DNA from: Rheinheimera aquimaris
GTDB taxonomy: Bacteria > Pseudomonadota > Gammaproteobacteria > Enterobacterales > Alteromonadaceae
Direction: 5' to 3'
Assembly: GCF_020531985.1 (NCBI RefSeq)
Contig: NZ_JAJAVQ010000002.1
Coordinates: 372,001 to 436,000 of the forward strand
DNA length: 64,000 bases
Shown here piece after piece: positions 12,143-20,932 of the stretch. The notes under the pieces were generated by a model. It had not been told where the DNA came from. It saw only the letters and a program-made list of their open reading frames with translations, and did not search any database. The translations under genes were made by a program, and so were the position numbers. Positions within the stretch are counted from its first letter, which is position 1. Each line of letters starts with the position of its first letter.

Positions 12143-12178
12143 TCTACTGCTAAACAGTATCCTCGCAGGTAGTTAGTC

Positions 12179-12382
12179 ATGAAGTTATTCAGCGCCAAAG
12201 TGGCGTTAGTCGCTTTCGTATTAGTGTTAACGTCTTGCGCCAGTATCAAAGAGGCTGGCCGCACCGTTGGCCACACCACCAGAGACGTGACCAAAGCAGT
12301 GGGACACGCCTCGCGCGATGCAGCCAAAGAAATAGGGCACGCCACCAGGGACGTGGTTAAAGATATTAAAGACGGCGGTTAA
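12179..12382 (+). CDS. Small lipoprotein with three 11-residue repeats
   Basis: A 67-residue peptide with a lipoprotein signal: hydrophobic core VALVAFVLVL followed by the lipobox LTSC, so it would be lipidated on Cys20 and anchored to a membrane. The mature part is three near-perfect 11-residue units, GHTTRDVTKAV, GHASRDAAKEI and GHATRDVVKDI. They would form an amphipathic helix with His and Arg on one face, like LEA or apolipoprotein repeats. The role is unknown; envelope stress is a guess. A hairpin lies 39 bp downstream. Confidence 0.7.
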   Translation: MKLFSAKVALVAFVLVLTSCASIKEAGRTVGHTTRDVTKAVGHASRDAAKEIGHATRDVVKDIKDGG

Positions 12383-12420
12383 TGCCCTGCAGTGGCGGCC
12401 ATATAGCAGCCAAGCCATAC

Positions 12421-12448
12421 CAGCGGCCTTGTAAAACAGGGGCCGCTG
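12421..12448 (+). terminator. Possible terminator after the small lipoprotein
   Basis: CAGCGGCC (12421-12428) pairs with GGCCGCTG (12441-12448) over a 12-base loop. No T-run follows, so termination is uncertain. Confidence 0.4.
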
Positions 12449-12616
12449 AGTGCAAATCTTTCATACAGCTTTGCTGAAATGCTGACCGCGGCAAAGTGAT
12501 GCTGCATTAAAAACCAGTATAATCATCTTGTTAGAATTATATCTGCCATAACGCCAGACTTGGCGCCGCCTTTGCACCCTTTTAGTTTCATTTGCATAAA
12601 CGGAGGGGGCAGCACC

Positions 12617-13999
12617 ATGGCTGACACTGTTACTACTATTAACCCTTACACCGAACATCCGATTAAAGAGTATCGCCTACTGGATGAAAAAGCCGCTCAG
12701 CAGGCGGTGGACAACGCCGATAAATGCTTCCAGAGCTGGAAGCTTGTCAGTATTAAAGAGCGGGCAGCGTTAGCGCTGAACCTGGCTAAGGTGCTGGAAA
12801 GCCAGCAACAGCAGCTGGCGCAGTTAATGACTGATGAAATGGGCAAGGTTAAAGCGCAGGGGCTACAGGAAGTGCAGCTTTGCGCCGAAATTTGTCGTTA
12901 CACCGCTAAGCAAGCGGCAGAGGTATTGGCGGACGAGCAGCGCGACACTGAAAACGGCCGTGCCATCATTAGCTACCAACCAATAGGCGTGATTCTGGGC
13001 ATACAGCCGTGGAATTTTCCGTTGTATCAGGTGATCCGCTACAGCATTGTTAACCTGGTGGCCGGCAATACCACAGTGTTAAAACATGCGTCCAACGTGT
13101 TTGGCATGGCAGAAAAAATTGCCGCAATGTTTCTTGAAGCCGGTTTTCCGACGCATTGTTATCAGTCCTTGCTGATTGATGGCGATACCGCTACCGGCTT
13201 AATCAGTCACCCTAAGGTGCGCGGCGTTAGCTTTACCGGCAGTGACGAAGTCGGTAAGTCGGTTGCCGCAGCGGCCGCGAAGCTGGCGAAGAAAACTGTA
13301 CTGGAACTGGGTAGCAACGATGCCTACTTAATCCTGGACGACGCCGATATTGAATTAGCGGTGAAAACTTGTGTTGAAGGCCGTATGGTGAATAACGGCG
13401 AAACCTGTGTGGCGGCAAAACGCTTTATTGTGACAGAGAAAAACTACGCCGATTTTAAACATGCTTTTGCCACGGCGATGGCGCATTTAAAAATGGGTGA
13501 CCCTAATGCTGAAGATACTGATATTGGTCCGCTGGCAAGAGCTGACTTGCGCGATAAACTGCATCAGCAAGTGACAGAATCAATAGAGGCTGGCGCGACT
13601 GTGGTATGTGGTTGTGAAATTCCTGATCAGAGAGGTTTTTTCTATCCACCGTCGATTCTGGAAAATGTCAGCCCGCAGATGCCGGCCTATGATGATGAAC
13701 TGTTCGGCCCGGTGGCCTCCCTGATCCGGGCAAAAGACGATGCTCAGGCAATGCAGATAGCCAATGACTCACGCTATGGTTTGGGTGGCGGTATCTTTTC
13801 TGCCAATGTTGAGCATGCCATTGCACTGGCAAAGCAGCATTTTGATACCGGTATGGTAAACATAAATGGCTATGGGCTGGCACAGCCTAACCTGCCGTTT
13901 GGTGGTGTAAAAGACAGTGGCTACGGCCGCGAACATGGCGGCTTTGGCCTACGCGAGTTTGTTAATGTGAAGCTGATTATGGTGGCGAATAAAGACTAA
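12617..13999 (+). CDS. NAD(P)-dependent succinate-semialdehyde dehydrogenase, Sad/YneI-like
   Basis: Aldehyde dehydrogenase of 460 residues, the length of the YneI/Sad subgroup, which oxidises succinate semialdehyde and related short semialdehydes. Visible motifs: IQPWNFPLYQVIRY (cofactor and substrate pocket), FTGSDEVGKSV (NAD-binding loop), VLELGSND with the general-base Glu, and NNGETCVAAKRF with the catalytic Cys. The usual LELGG is LELGS here. The ATG at 12617 follows a very strong GGAGGGGG site; earlier in-frame starts would add an unrelated N-terminus. The gene appears monocistronic and is convergent with the NmrA-like gene. Substrate assignment is by overall similarity and not certain. 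Confidence 0.87.
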   Translation: MADTVTTINPYTEHPIKEYRLLDEKAAQQAVDNADKCFQSWKLVSIKERAALALNLAKVLESQQQQLAQLMTDEMGKVKAQGLQEVQLCAEICRYTAKQAAEVLADEQRDTENGRAIISYQPIGVILGIQPWNFPLYQVIRYSIVNLVAGNTTVLKHASNVFGMAEKIAAMFLEAGFPTHCYQSLLIDGDTATGLISHPKVRGVSFTGSDEVGKSVAAAAAKLAKKTVLELGSNDAYLILDDADIELAVKTCVEGRMVNNGETCVAAKRFIVTEKNYADFKHAFATAMAHLKMGDPNAEDTDIGPLARADLRDKLHQQVTESIEAGATVVCGCEIPDQRGFFYPPSILENVSPQMPAYDDELFGPVASLIRAKDDAQAMQIANDSRYGLGGGIFSANVEHAIALAKQHFDTGMVNINGYGLAQPNLPFGGVKDSGYGREHGGFGLREFVNVKLIMVANKD

Positions 14000-14016
14000 T
14001 CGGCACCAGCAAAACG

Positions 14017-14051
14017 GCAGGGTGTTGCTTAACTGACATGCAACATCCTGC
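14017..14051. terminator. Hairpin between convergent genes
   Basis: GCAGGGTGTTGC (14017-14028) pairs with GCAACATCCTGC (14040-14051), one G-T pair in 12, with an 11-base loop. It lies between the stops of two convergent genes and may terminate both, although there is no long T-run. Confidence 0.5.
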
Positions 14052-14074
14052 GGTGTGGTCGAAGTGCTTTGTCC

Positions 14075-14947
14075 TCAGAGTGTTTGTGCACGCAAAGTAC
14101 GTGCAAATTCGCGATAGCTGTGCAGTGGGCGGCCCAGGATTTGGGTTAGCCGCGTCACATCACCGGTTTTAGCGATCATGCCGTGGCTGACATAGCGTTC
14201 AGCCATCAGGCGCATCTCGTAAGCTGTCCATTTGGGCATAAATGACGCCATATTCTGTTCAAAACCACTGGGATCATCACCACCATAGGTAACGGTATGG
14301 CCCAGTGTTTCTGACCAGATTGCCGCAATTTCTTCACCTGTCAGGTTGTCGGGCCCGACTAAATTAATGGTTTCAACCGGCAATTTATCTGGCGCGTTAT
14401 CGCGACGCAGTAACTCAATAGCGGCGACTTCAGCGATATCCCGCACGTCCACCATTGCAATACCTTTGCTGCCAACCGGCATCGGGTAAATGTGGTGGTT
14501 TAAGATCACGTCTTTAATCATCAGCTCATTGTCGATAAAGTACGCCGGGCGCAGGATAGTGGCGCTAAAGCCCATCTGCTCCAGCATACGTTCTGCACCA
14601 TATTTGACGGCAAAGTGCGGCACATTAACCGCCTGATCGGCATCAAATACCGACAGATAAACTACCCGTTCGACACCCGCTTCGCGGGCAATATTCAGCG
14701 TGATAAGCGCTTGGGTAAATTCGTCGCCGGTTACTGCGTTTAGCAAAAATAAGCTGCGTACCCCTTTGAATGCCTGCCGCAGCGAGTCGATATCCAACAG
14801 GTCGCCTTGCGCTATCTCTACTGCGTTATCAAAGTTAACTTTTGCCGGGGTTCGTGTCAGAACGCGTACTTTAGCATCGCGTTTAACCAGTTGTGTTACA
14901 AGGTGTTGGCCAACCCGGCCGGTCGCGCCAGTTACAAGAATAGTCAT
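14075..14947 (-). CDS. NmrA-like NAD(P)-binding SDR protein
   Basis: Atypical short-chain dehydrogenase of 290 residues. The N-terminal Rossmann motif is ILVTGATGRVGQHLV, and the downstream pattern (GVRSLFLLNAV, RVVYLSVFDAD, TILRPAYFIDN, VDVRDIAEVAA) is that of the NmrA/QorB group, which reduce quinones or sense the NAD(P) redox state. GGAG stands at the right distance from the ATG. It is divergent from a LysR regulator whose start is about 100 bp away, so LysR control of this gene is the simplest reading. The substrate is unknown. Confidence 0.88.
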   Translation of the reverse strand: MTILVTGATGRVGQHLVTQLVKRDAKVRVLTRTPAKVNFDNAVEIAQGDLLDIDSLRQAFKGVRSLFLLNAVTGDEFTQALITLNIAREAGVERVVYLSVFDADQAVNVPHFAVKYGAERMLEQMGFSATILRPAYFIDNELMIKDVILNHHIYPMPVGSKGIAMVDVRDIAEVAAIELLRRDNAPDKLPVETINLVGPDNLTGEEIAAIWSETLGHTVTYGGDDPSGFEQNMASFMPKWTAYEMRLMAERYVSHGMIAKTGDVTRLTQILGRPLHSYREFARTLRAQTL

Positions 14948-15050
14948 AGTTCACTCCGATTCAGTTAGGTTATTGTCTGCTGACGATTCACATTCTAGGT
15001 GTTTCATATTCGCGCCGATAGGTGCTAAAGTTGGACTTACTGTCTTACAT

Positions 15051-15953
15051 ATGGAACACTTTGTGGACTTAGCCGCTATTGCCGATTTCAACCTGGTTGC
15101 CAAGCATGGTGGCTTTGGCCGTGCCGCCCGGCAGAGTGGGCGGCCTAAGGCCACGCTGTCCCGACGGATAGCTGAACTGGAGAACAGCCTGCAGCTGCGG
15201 CTGTTCGAACGCGGTGCGCGCAGGCTGGTATTGACCGAAGAGGGAGAGGCACTTTATCAGCGCACCGCGACATTGTTGACGGAATTGGATGAAACCGTGC
15301 TGGCTATTTCGTCCGGCGTCGCCCGGCCTCGGGGCCGCTTACGTATCAGCGCGCCTTTGTTGTTCTGCCAGCTGGCGATGGGCAGACTGGCGGCAGAGTT
15401 CGCTATTAAATATCCGGATGTACAACTGGACGTGATATCAGACGATCAGCCGGTCGATATGGTCGACCAGGGCTATGATCTGGTGATCAGAGTTAACCCT
15501 GCACCGGATGAGAACCTGTACGGTCGGCCGATTTTACACGACCGTCTGGTGGTGGTGGCCCACCCTGATCTGCAGCGGCCTTCCGGCGATGTACTCGTGC
15601 CTGTGGTGGTGCGCGGGTTTGAAAAACCGACCACTGTCTGGCAGTTAACGTCCGAAAACGTAACGTTCAGTATTGCTGTGACACCCGTTCTTGCGCTTTC
15701 TTCAATGATAATGCTGCGCGATGCGGTGCGCGCTGGCGCCGGTGCTGGCTTGTTGCCCGTCTCTTTAGTTAACCAGGATATTCAATCCGGAAAACTGGTC
15801 TGTTGGGGTGAAGCAGACGCTGCTCCAATCGAGTTATGGGCACTTTATCCATCCCGCCGTTTACTCAATGCCCGGGTTTCAGCTTTTCTTGAACATTTAA
15901 AAGCCGCTTTTCCAACCGGCGAGCCAGAGGAACTTGCGGCCTATATCCAGTGA
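15051..15953 (+). CDS. LysR family transcriptional regulator
   Basis: A 300-residue LTTR. The N-terminal helix-turn-helix is visible as FNLVAKHGGFGRAARQSGRP followed by KATLSRRIAELE, and the C-terminal part is the periplasmic-binding-like effector domain (RPRGRLRISAPLLF onward). The gene was started at 15051, where the HTH begins in register. A much longer open frame runs upstream to 14700, but it overlaps the NmrA-like gene on the other strand and has no LysR content. Divergent organisation suggests it controls the NmrA-like gene; the ligand is unknown. Confidence 0.93.
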   Translation: MEHFVDLAAIADFNLVAKHGGFGRAARQSGRPKATLSRRIAELENSLQLRLFERGARRLVLTEEGEALYQRTATLLTELDETVLAISSGVARPRGRLRISAPLLFCQLAMGRLAAEFAIKYPDVQLDVISDDQPVDMVDQGYDLVIRVNPAPDENLYGRPILHDRLVVVAHPDLQRPSGDVLVPVVVRGFEKPTTVWQLTSENVTFSIAVTPVLALSSMIMLRDAVRAGAGAGLLPVSLVNQDIQSGKLVCWGEADAAPIELWALYPSRRLLNARVSAFLEHLKAAFPTGEPEELAAYIQ

Positions 15954-16055
15954 CAGGCATGCCGGAAACTGCCGAGCAATCGGCAACACCTGATTGCATT
16001 TACTACCCGCTTTGCAGCAGAATCTGGCTGAACCCGTCAGCTCAGTGGAGGACAG

Positions 16056-16388
16056 ATGCCAGGCAGTTACCCGGATAAAATTAAGGCCTTGCCGTTGTAC
16101 GATGGCCGTTTCGATGCATACCGCTTAGCGGCGGATAACAGTGATGTGTTGTTTGCTTCCTATCCTGCAGGTACACAGATCCCGGCTCATACCCATGATA
16201 CGGATAACTATGGTGTGATTACCAAAGGTGAGTTGATCCTGACGATAAATGGTGAAACGCAACGTATTGGCGTTGGCCAGTGGTACAGTGTGCCCGCGCA
16301 GGTAGAGCATGCAGCGCGGTTTGAGGTAGAAACAGATGAAATTGAGTTCTGGTTCAGGCGAAGTGATGATGACACAGTACCGCGTTAA
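16056..16388 (+). CDS. Small cupin-domain protein
   Basis: Single-domain cupin of 110 residues. Motif 1 is IPAHTHDTDNYGVITKGEL with two metal histidines, and motif 2 is GQWYSVPAQVEHAARFEVE with a third. Likely a metal-binding small-molecule enzyme or sensor of unknown substrate. GGAGG sits directly upstream of the ATG. Its end overlaps the next small gene by 23 bp, and a gamma-glutamylcyclotransferase-like gene and a uracil-DNA-glycosylase-like gene follow closely, so the four may be one transcript. Confidence 0.85.
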   Translation: MPGSYPDKIKALPLYDGRFDAYRLAADNSDVLFASYPAGTQIPAHTHDTDNYGVITKGELILTINGETQRIGVGQWYSVPAQVEHAARFEVETDEIEFWFRRSDDDTVPR

Positions 16389-16731
16389 GTTTGATTTTGT
16401 CGTGTATTTTACCAATGGCGGCAGTTTATCGGCACAGGATTTCCGGCTGGATATTGCGCAAAGTGATATCAGTGATGATGCCCTGGCAGCTTATCTGATC
16501 CAGGATATGCGGCTGCTGATGGCTGGCAGGGTAGATATCAGTAATAAGCACATTCTGCAGGAGCCGCATAAACGTTCTGCTATCGACAGTGACAGTTTGC
16601 CACAAGCGACTGTTGAACTGGGGCAGCAGCAACTGTCGGCGGCAGAGCTGGTTACGCTGGCCCGGCATAACCCGGTGCGTATTGTTGCAGCAGATGGTGA
16701 AAGTTACACTCTGGCCAGGTTGGTGCGCTAA
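16366..16731 (+). CDS. Conserved-looking small protein of unknown function
   Basis: A 121-residue soluble protein that I do not recognise. It has no signal or membrane helix. Stretches such as FTNGGSLSAQDFRLDI and ALAAYLIQDMRLLMAGRVDI look like an alpha-beta domain, and the end (ARHNPVRIVAADGESYTLAR) is beta-like. The start at 16366 (two adjacent ATGs) gives a translationally coupled overlap with the upstream cupin gene; an in-frame ATG at 16336 would overlap it further. The gene has normal codon use for the region. Confidence 0.6.
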   Translation: MMTQYRVKFDFVVYFTNGGSLSAQDFRLDIAQSDISDDALAAYLIQDMRLLMAGRVDISNKHILQEPHKRSAIDSDSLPQATVELGQQQLSAAELVTLARHNPVRIVAADGESYTLARLVR

Positions 16732-16779
16732 CCGGGTCAGCCCCTTAAGCCTTACCGGACAAGATATCGCGGAGACGCT

Positions 16780-17121
16780 ATGCCCAAACTGTTTTCTTAT
16801 GGCACCTTGCAGCAAAAAAACGTGCAGCTGGCTAACTTTGGCCGTGAGCTAAGCGGCAGTAAAGATACGCTGCAGGGTTATGTGGTGGGTGAAGTGGAAA
16901 TTACCGATGAGCGCGTACTGCGTGAAAGCGGTAAGGCATTTCATCCTATTCTGCGCTACACCGGTAACCTTGCCGATGAAGTGGCCGGCACGGTGTTTGA
17001 GCTGACCGATGCTGAACTGACGCAGGCTGACGATTACGAAGTCGATGCCTATCAGCGGGTCAGTGCCCGCCTGAAATCAGGTACCGAGTGCTGGATTTAT
17101 GCCGCCGCACAACCTCGCTGA
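16780..17121 (+). CDS. Gamma-glutamylcyclotransferase-like (AIG2/GGCT fold) protein
   Basis: A 113-residue protein of the GGCT-like family. The fold's hallmark is the N-terminal LFSYGTLQQKNVQ, whose YGTL loop binds the gamma-glutamyl group. The acidic catalytic residue is probably in the later TDAELTQADDYE segment. Members release 5-oxoproline from gamma-glutamyl amines or have other cyclotransferase roles; the exact substrate is unknown. It overlaps the downstream glycosylase gene by 23 bp, so the two are likely coupled. Confidence 0.85.
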   Translation: MPKLFSYGTLQQKNVQLANFGRELSGSKDTLQGYVVGEVEITDERVLRESGKAFHPILRYTGNLADEVAGTVFELTDAELTQADDYEVDAYQRVSARLKSGTECWIYAAAQPR

Positions 17122-17683
17122 TACGGTACGTGACTGCAGCTTATGCGCAGCGCATTTGCCGCAGCCTCCCAGGCCGATTTTGCAGTGGCACCCCGCTGCA
17201 CGGATTTTAATTGCTGGCCAGGCACCGGGCCAAAAAGCACATGATGCAGCAAAGCCTTTTGCTGATGCCAGCGGTGATCGCTTGCGGCAATGGCTGGGGT
17301 TAACTACAGAACAATTTTATAACCCTAAGCTGATAGCAATACTGCCGATGGGCTTTTGTTTTCCCGGCCGTGGTAAAAGTGGTGACCTGCCACCACGGCC
17401 AGAGTGCGCGCCAAGCTGGCGGCCAGCATTGCTGCACGGGCTTAAGCATTTAAAGCTAACGCTGGTGATTGGGCAGTATGCCAAGGACTGGCATCTGCCA
17501 GATGCTCAAGATTCGTTAACTGACACCGTTGCGGGCTGGCAGCAGTACTGGCCGGATATTATCCCGCTGCCACACCCCAGCCCACGCAACAATATCTGGT
17601 TAACACGTAACCCCTGGTTTGCCCGGCAACTGCTGCCCGCACTGCAACAGCGGGTGCAGCAAGTGCTGGCTGGCGCTGATTAG
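17099..17683 (+). CDS. Uracil-DNA glycosylase superfamily protein
   Basis: A 194-residue member of the UDG-like fold. Near the N-terminus is CSLCAAHLP, and the conserved GQAPGQKAHDAAKPF corresponds to the active-site water-activating loop; the late LPHPSPRNN is the DNA-intercalating His loop (motif HPSPxN). This resembles the YqhU/YdiM-like UDG family with a short Cys pair, rather than the Ung family 1. It would excise damaged bases or act as a related phosphoribosyl or nucleic-acid enzyme; activity is not proven. The stop overlaps the convergent PepSY gene stop by 4 bp. Confidence 0.8.
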   Translation: MPPHNLADTVRDCSLCAAHLPQPPRPILQWHPAARILIAGQAPGQKAHDAAKPFADASGDRLRQWLGLTTEQFYNPKLIAILPMGFCFPGRGKSGDLPPRPECAPSWRPALLHGLKHLKLTLVIGQYAKDWHLPDAQDSLTDTVAGWQQYWPDIIPLPHPSPRNNIWLTRNPWFARQLLPALQQRVQQVLAGAD

Positions 17684-18771
17684 CTGTTGCTTTCTGGTTT
17701 AAGTGACGAAGCGGCGGCTGAAGTTCGGGTGCCGGGGCGGGTAACCCAGGTGTACAACAGGCCGGTTAGCAGTAATAACAGCGGTAGCAAGCCGCTTATT
17801 GCCAGCGCCCAGAAGTAAATTTTGCCGCCGATTGCGGCAGTGTGCAGCGGATACAGGCTGTTGGCGATAGCGCCGGTAGTACCAAAAGCGCTGGCGGGCG
17901 TGGCATAAATAACCTTATTGCTAAGTGCATCTATCTGCACCACGCTGCGGCCATTTTGATGCCATTCGCCTGCCATACGAGCGCGAAAACTAATAGGTTG
18001 ATCGGCAGCGGTACGCAGGCTGCTTAGCCTTAGCTGGGCATCTGACCATTGTGCCTGCGCCTGCCTGAGTGCGGCAGTCCAGTCAGTTGTCGCCAGTGGT
18101 TGATAACCTGCTGTTTTGAGTGGTGGCGCCGGCTGTGGTGCAGTAGAAAATACACTCAGGGTGCTACGAAATTCTGCGTTAAAAACCATCAGGCTGCCGG
18201 TTACTGTTGTCAGTAGCAGCAAGGGCGCAAAGCTTAACGCCAGCAGGCTGTGCCATTGGCGCAGTGTGCGGGCATTCAGAGCCGGTTTCGGCAGTGCCAG
18301 TAGCCGGCGGCTAAAACGCTTGGGCCACCACTGCACTATGCCCGCCAATAGCAGCACCAGACAAATCAGGCCGATTACACCTAGCACTGTATGCCCGGTT
18401 TTGCCGCCCAATAAATGCAGGTGAAAATCGTACAGCCAGTCTATCCAGTCTCCTCGCGGCACGCGTGTCAGCAGTAAGGTGTGGCTGGCATTGTAGTAGT
18501 GGCGTTGATTGCTGTGGCTGACGGCTTCCAGCCAGTGCGCATCCTGATCCGGATACTTTACATAACGGAAGTCGGGTTGCTGCTGCAGCTGATTGAGCAA
18601 GGGCCCCCATTGACTGATGTCTGACGGCAGCGCCAGGTTTTGCAGCTGCGGGTACTGCCAGCGCAGCAAATCGTTTTTAAACAGCAGCACAGCACCGCTT
18701 AAGCTTATTAGCAGCAACCAGATGCCAATCAGCCAGCCCAGATAGCGGTGCAGCGTGCGTGCGGTTGGCAT
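17680..18771 (-). CDS. PepSY-associated transmembrane protein (putative siderophore/iron reductase)
   Basis: Inner membrane protein of 363 residues with the PepSY_TM arrangement: a helix at about 10-30 (GWLIGIWLLLISLSGAVLLF), a helix after the first periplasmic loop (GHTVLGVIGLICLVLLLAGI), a third (LLALSFAPLLLLTTVTGSLM) and a C-terminal one (ALAISGLLPLLLLLTGLLYT). Conserved histidines in or next to helices (HLHLLGGKTGH, LHTAAIGG) suggest haem or iron handling, as in the FhuF-like/PiuB reductases. It lies 1 bp downstream of a TonB receptor, so the pair forms an operon. The Fur-box-like site in front of the receptor suggests iron control. Confidence 0.88.
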   Translation of the reverse strand: MPTARTLHRYLGWLIGIWLLLISLSGAVLLFKNDLLRWQYPQLQNLALPSDISQWGPLLNQLQQQPDFRYVKYPDQDAHWLEAVSHSNQRHYYNASHTLLLTRVPRGDWIDWLYDFHLHLLGGKTGHTVLGVIGLICLVLLLAGIVQWWPKRFSRRLLALPKPALNARTLRQWHSLLALSFAPLLLLTTVTGSLMVFNAEFRSTLSVFSTAPQPAPPLKTAGYQPLATTDWTAALRQAQAQWSDAQLRLSSLRTAADQPISFRARMAGEWHQNGRSVVQIDALSNKVIYATPASAFGTTGAIANSLYPLHTAAIGGKIYFWALAISGLLPLLLLLTGLLYTWVTRPGTRTSAAASSLKPESNS

Positions 18772-18772
18772 A

Positions 18773-20842
18773 TCAGAACGCGTGCGACCAGCTCAGGTTT
18801 AATGTACGGCCGATACCGGCAAAGTAGCGTGCTGCTGCAGGTGTACTTTGTGCATAGTAGGTAAAGTACTGTTTATCAGCCAGGTTTTCGATACCCAGCG
18901 TCCAGCGGCCATAGGCTGTGTCATAGCTGCTGCTGAAATCCAGCGTGGTGTAGCCGTCAAACTGTTCACCGGTATTCAGCGTATGGCTAAACAGGATATT
19001 AGCCTGCAACCGGCTGCTAAGTTGTGGCAACCACAGCTGCTGCCAATACAGGTTTAACCGCTCCGGCGCGATATTCACGCCGCCTAAATCGGTTTCGACT
19101 TTGCCATCGTCGTCATTATCAAACTGACCATTGGTGCGGGCATAGCTAAAACCTATCTGGCTATCAGTGTTGAAGTAATACTGGCCTTCGGCTTCAATAC
19201 CGTCTATTTCGGTTTTCTCGCGTCTTACACTGTAAATGCCATCGGCATCGGCTTGTAAACGCATACCCAGATCTGAATCTGAGCGGTAAGCGCTGGCGCG
19301 CAGTTGCCAGTTGTCAAAGCTGAATTCAATGCCCAGCTCCAGATTGTCTGACAGTACCGGCTGTAGCGTTAAAAAACTGTCTACCGATAAGCCAGGCGTG
19401 CTGATATCGCGCAATACCCGGCCTACATCCGGCATGCTGAAACCTTCGCTGTAGCTGCCGTATAAGCGCACGTTCGGGTGGAATTGCCATACCACACCGG
19501 CGTTGGTCAGCAGTTCATTAAAATCCGGTTCACCACCGGCAACAAAGGTGCTGTCGTAGGCGGCCAGCGTGGTAAAGTCGTCGACTTTCAGCTTGCCATA
19601 TTCATAGCGGCCACCAAGGCTAAAGGTAAAGTTCTGCAGTGCGCTGTAACGCAGCTGGGCAAAAGGGGCCAGGTTGGTAAACTCGGCTTCCGGTACCCAG
19701 TTACGACCACTCAGCGCCAATTCCTGGTAGGTTTCGTCCTGCAGCCAGTCGGCACCGGTACTTAAATCCAGCCCGGTCAATGCCAGATTAGGTTTAAACC
19801 AGGTTAAGCGGCTGCCGTATTTGGTCGATTTATTCTGCGACTGATCATAAAAGTTGGCGCCCAGTGCCGGGTCCTGAAAGGCAGCAAAACGCCCACCGCC
19901 GTATAGTGCGGCGAAGTCCTGCAGAAACAGCTGCCAGCTTAAGCTGCCGCCAAATACTGCTGTATTGCTGTAATCGAGTGTTGCAGTGGTCACTTTGTTT
20001 TGCGGTGCCATGCCCTCTGTTTCACCACGCTCAGATTTGGCTGGAATACCTGTTGTGACATCACCGGCAACTTGAATATAGTCACCGTTACCGCGTAATT
20101 TGTAGTGGTTTACCATCAGCTGCAGGCTTTCATGCTCACTCAGTTGCTGGCGCGCTTTGACAAACACATCAATGCTGCGCGAGTCCATCGTATCGCCCTG
20201 GGTACCATCGACGCCGATTAAATCGCCATTACCATCACGGTACATGCCGGTATCACTGGCCGACACACCGGCCACCACGGCAAAGCCTTGCTGCTGGTAG
20301 CTATGCAGATAACTGGCTTTGTAGCTTTGGCTGTCGCTACCGCCGGTAGTTGGCGTAGTAAAACCAGCACTGATTTGATGGCGGTTATCGCCGGCAGATT
20401 TGGTAATGATATTAATAATACCGCCGCTGGCGCCCATACCCTGAATGGCATTAGCACCACGGATCACTTCAATCCGCTCTATCATTGCCGGGTCAATGGT
20501 TTTGCCATCGCGCGAGCCGTTACGCAGCGGGTTAGATTGTGGCACGCCATCAATCATATACAGAGGTTCACGGCCGCGCAGTGTTTCACCGGCTGAAGTC
20601 AGCTTTTGCCGGCTGGGTGAAAAGCCCGGTAACAGGTTGCCGAGAATAGCCGAGATATCCTGCGTAAACGCCAGCTGGCTGGCAATTTGTTCCTGGCTGA
20701 TAACGGTAATCGTGGCCGGCACCGTGCTGACCGGCGCATTACTGCGGCTGGTACTCACGGTAATATGCTCAATATCCTGCTGAGCAGCAACAAACGAAGA
20801 GGAAACAAGTAAAGCGACAGGTAGCGCAGATAACGGCTTCAT
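18773..20842 (-). CDS. TonB-dependent outer membrane receptor (likely siderophore uptake)
   Basis: Outer membrane receptor of 689 residues from this start. A signal peptide (MKPLSALPVALLVSSSFVAA) leads into a TonB-box-like HITVST, then a plug domain (QEQIASQLAFTQDISAILGN, ERIEVIRGANAIQGMGASGG and INIITKSAG) and a 22-strand barrel region ending in FAGIGRTLNLSWSHAF with the terminal Phe. Paired with a PepSY reductase downstream, it probably takes up an iron-siderophore, although the ligand is not clear. The ATG at 20842 puts the signal peptide first; an earlier in-frame ATG at 20878 would place a poor extension over the operator-like sequence. Iron regulation is inferred from that site. Confidence 0.92.
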   Translation of the reverse strand: MKPLSALPVALLVSSSFVAAQQDIEHITVSTSRSNAPVSTVPATITVISQEQIASQLAFTQDISAILGNLLPGFSPSRQKLTSAGETLRGREPLYMIDGVPQSNPLRNGSRDGKTIDPAMIERIEVIRGANAIQGMGASGGIINIITKSAGDNRHQISAGFTTPTTGGSDSQSYKASYLHSYQQQGFAVVAGVSASDTGMYRDGNGDLIGVDGTQGDTMDSRSIDVFVKARQQLSEHESLQLMVNHYKLRGNGDYIQVAGDVTTGIPAKSERGETEGMAPQNKVTTATLDYSNTAVFGGSLSWQLFLQDFAALYGGGRFAAFQDPALGANFYDQSQNKSTKYGSRLTWFKPNLALTGLDLSTGADWLQDETYQELALSGRNWVPEAEFTNLAPFAQLRYSALQNFTFSLGGRYEYGKLKVDDFTTLAAYDSTFVAGGEPDFNELLTNAGVVWQFHPNVRLYGSYSEGFSMPDVGRVLRDISTPGLSVDSFLTLQPVLSDNLELGIEFSFDNWQLRASAYRSDSDLGMRLQADADGIYSVRREKTEIDGIEAEGQYYFNTDSQIGFSYARTNGQFDNDDDGKVETDLGGVNIAPERLNLYWQQLWLPQLSSRLQANILFSHTLNTGEQFDGYTTLDFSSSYDTAYGRWTLGIENLADKQYFTYYAQSTPAAARYFAGIGRTLNLSWSHAF

Positions 20843-20860
20843 AGAGTACCAGATAGCATA

Positions 20861-20879
20861 AATGTAAATGGTTCGCATT
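20861..20879 (-). promoter_or_regulatory. Fur-box-like operator
   Basis: AATGTAAATGGTTCGCATT is a partly symmetric 19-mer, with AATG/CATT ends and central purine-pyrimidine symmetry. It lies about 20 bp upstream of the chosen receptor start and resembles the AATGATAATnATT type of Fur site. Match is approximate. Confidence 0.45.
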
Positions 20880-20932
20880 TATACTTGTACTGTTAACAAA
20901 TGTCAAGGTAAGCCGCTGGCCCGGACAAAACA

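Noticed and set aside
14700..15050. Long upstream extension of the LysR frame.
   Set aside because: It overlaps the NmrA-like gene on the other strand, carries no LysR features, and the helix-turn-helix starts right after the ATG at 15051.
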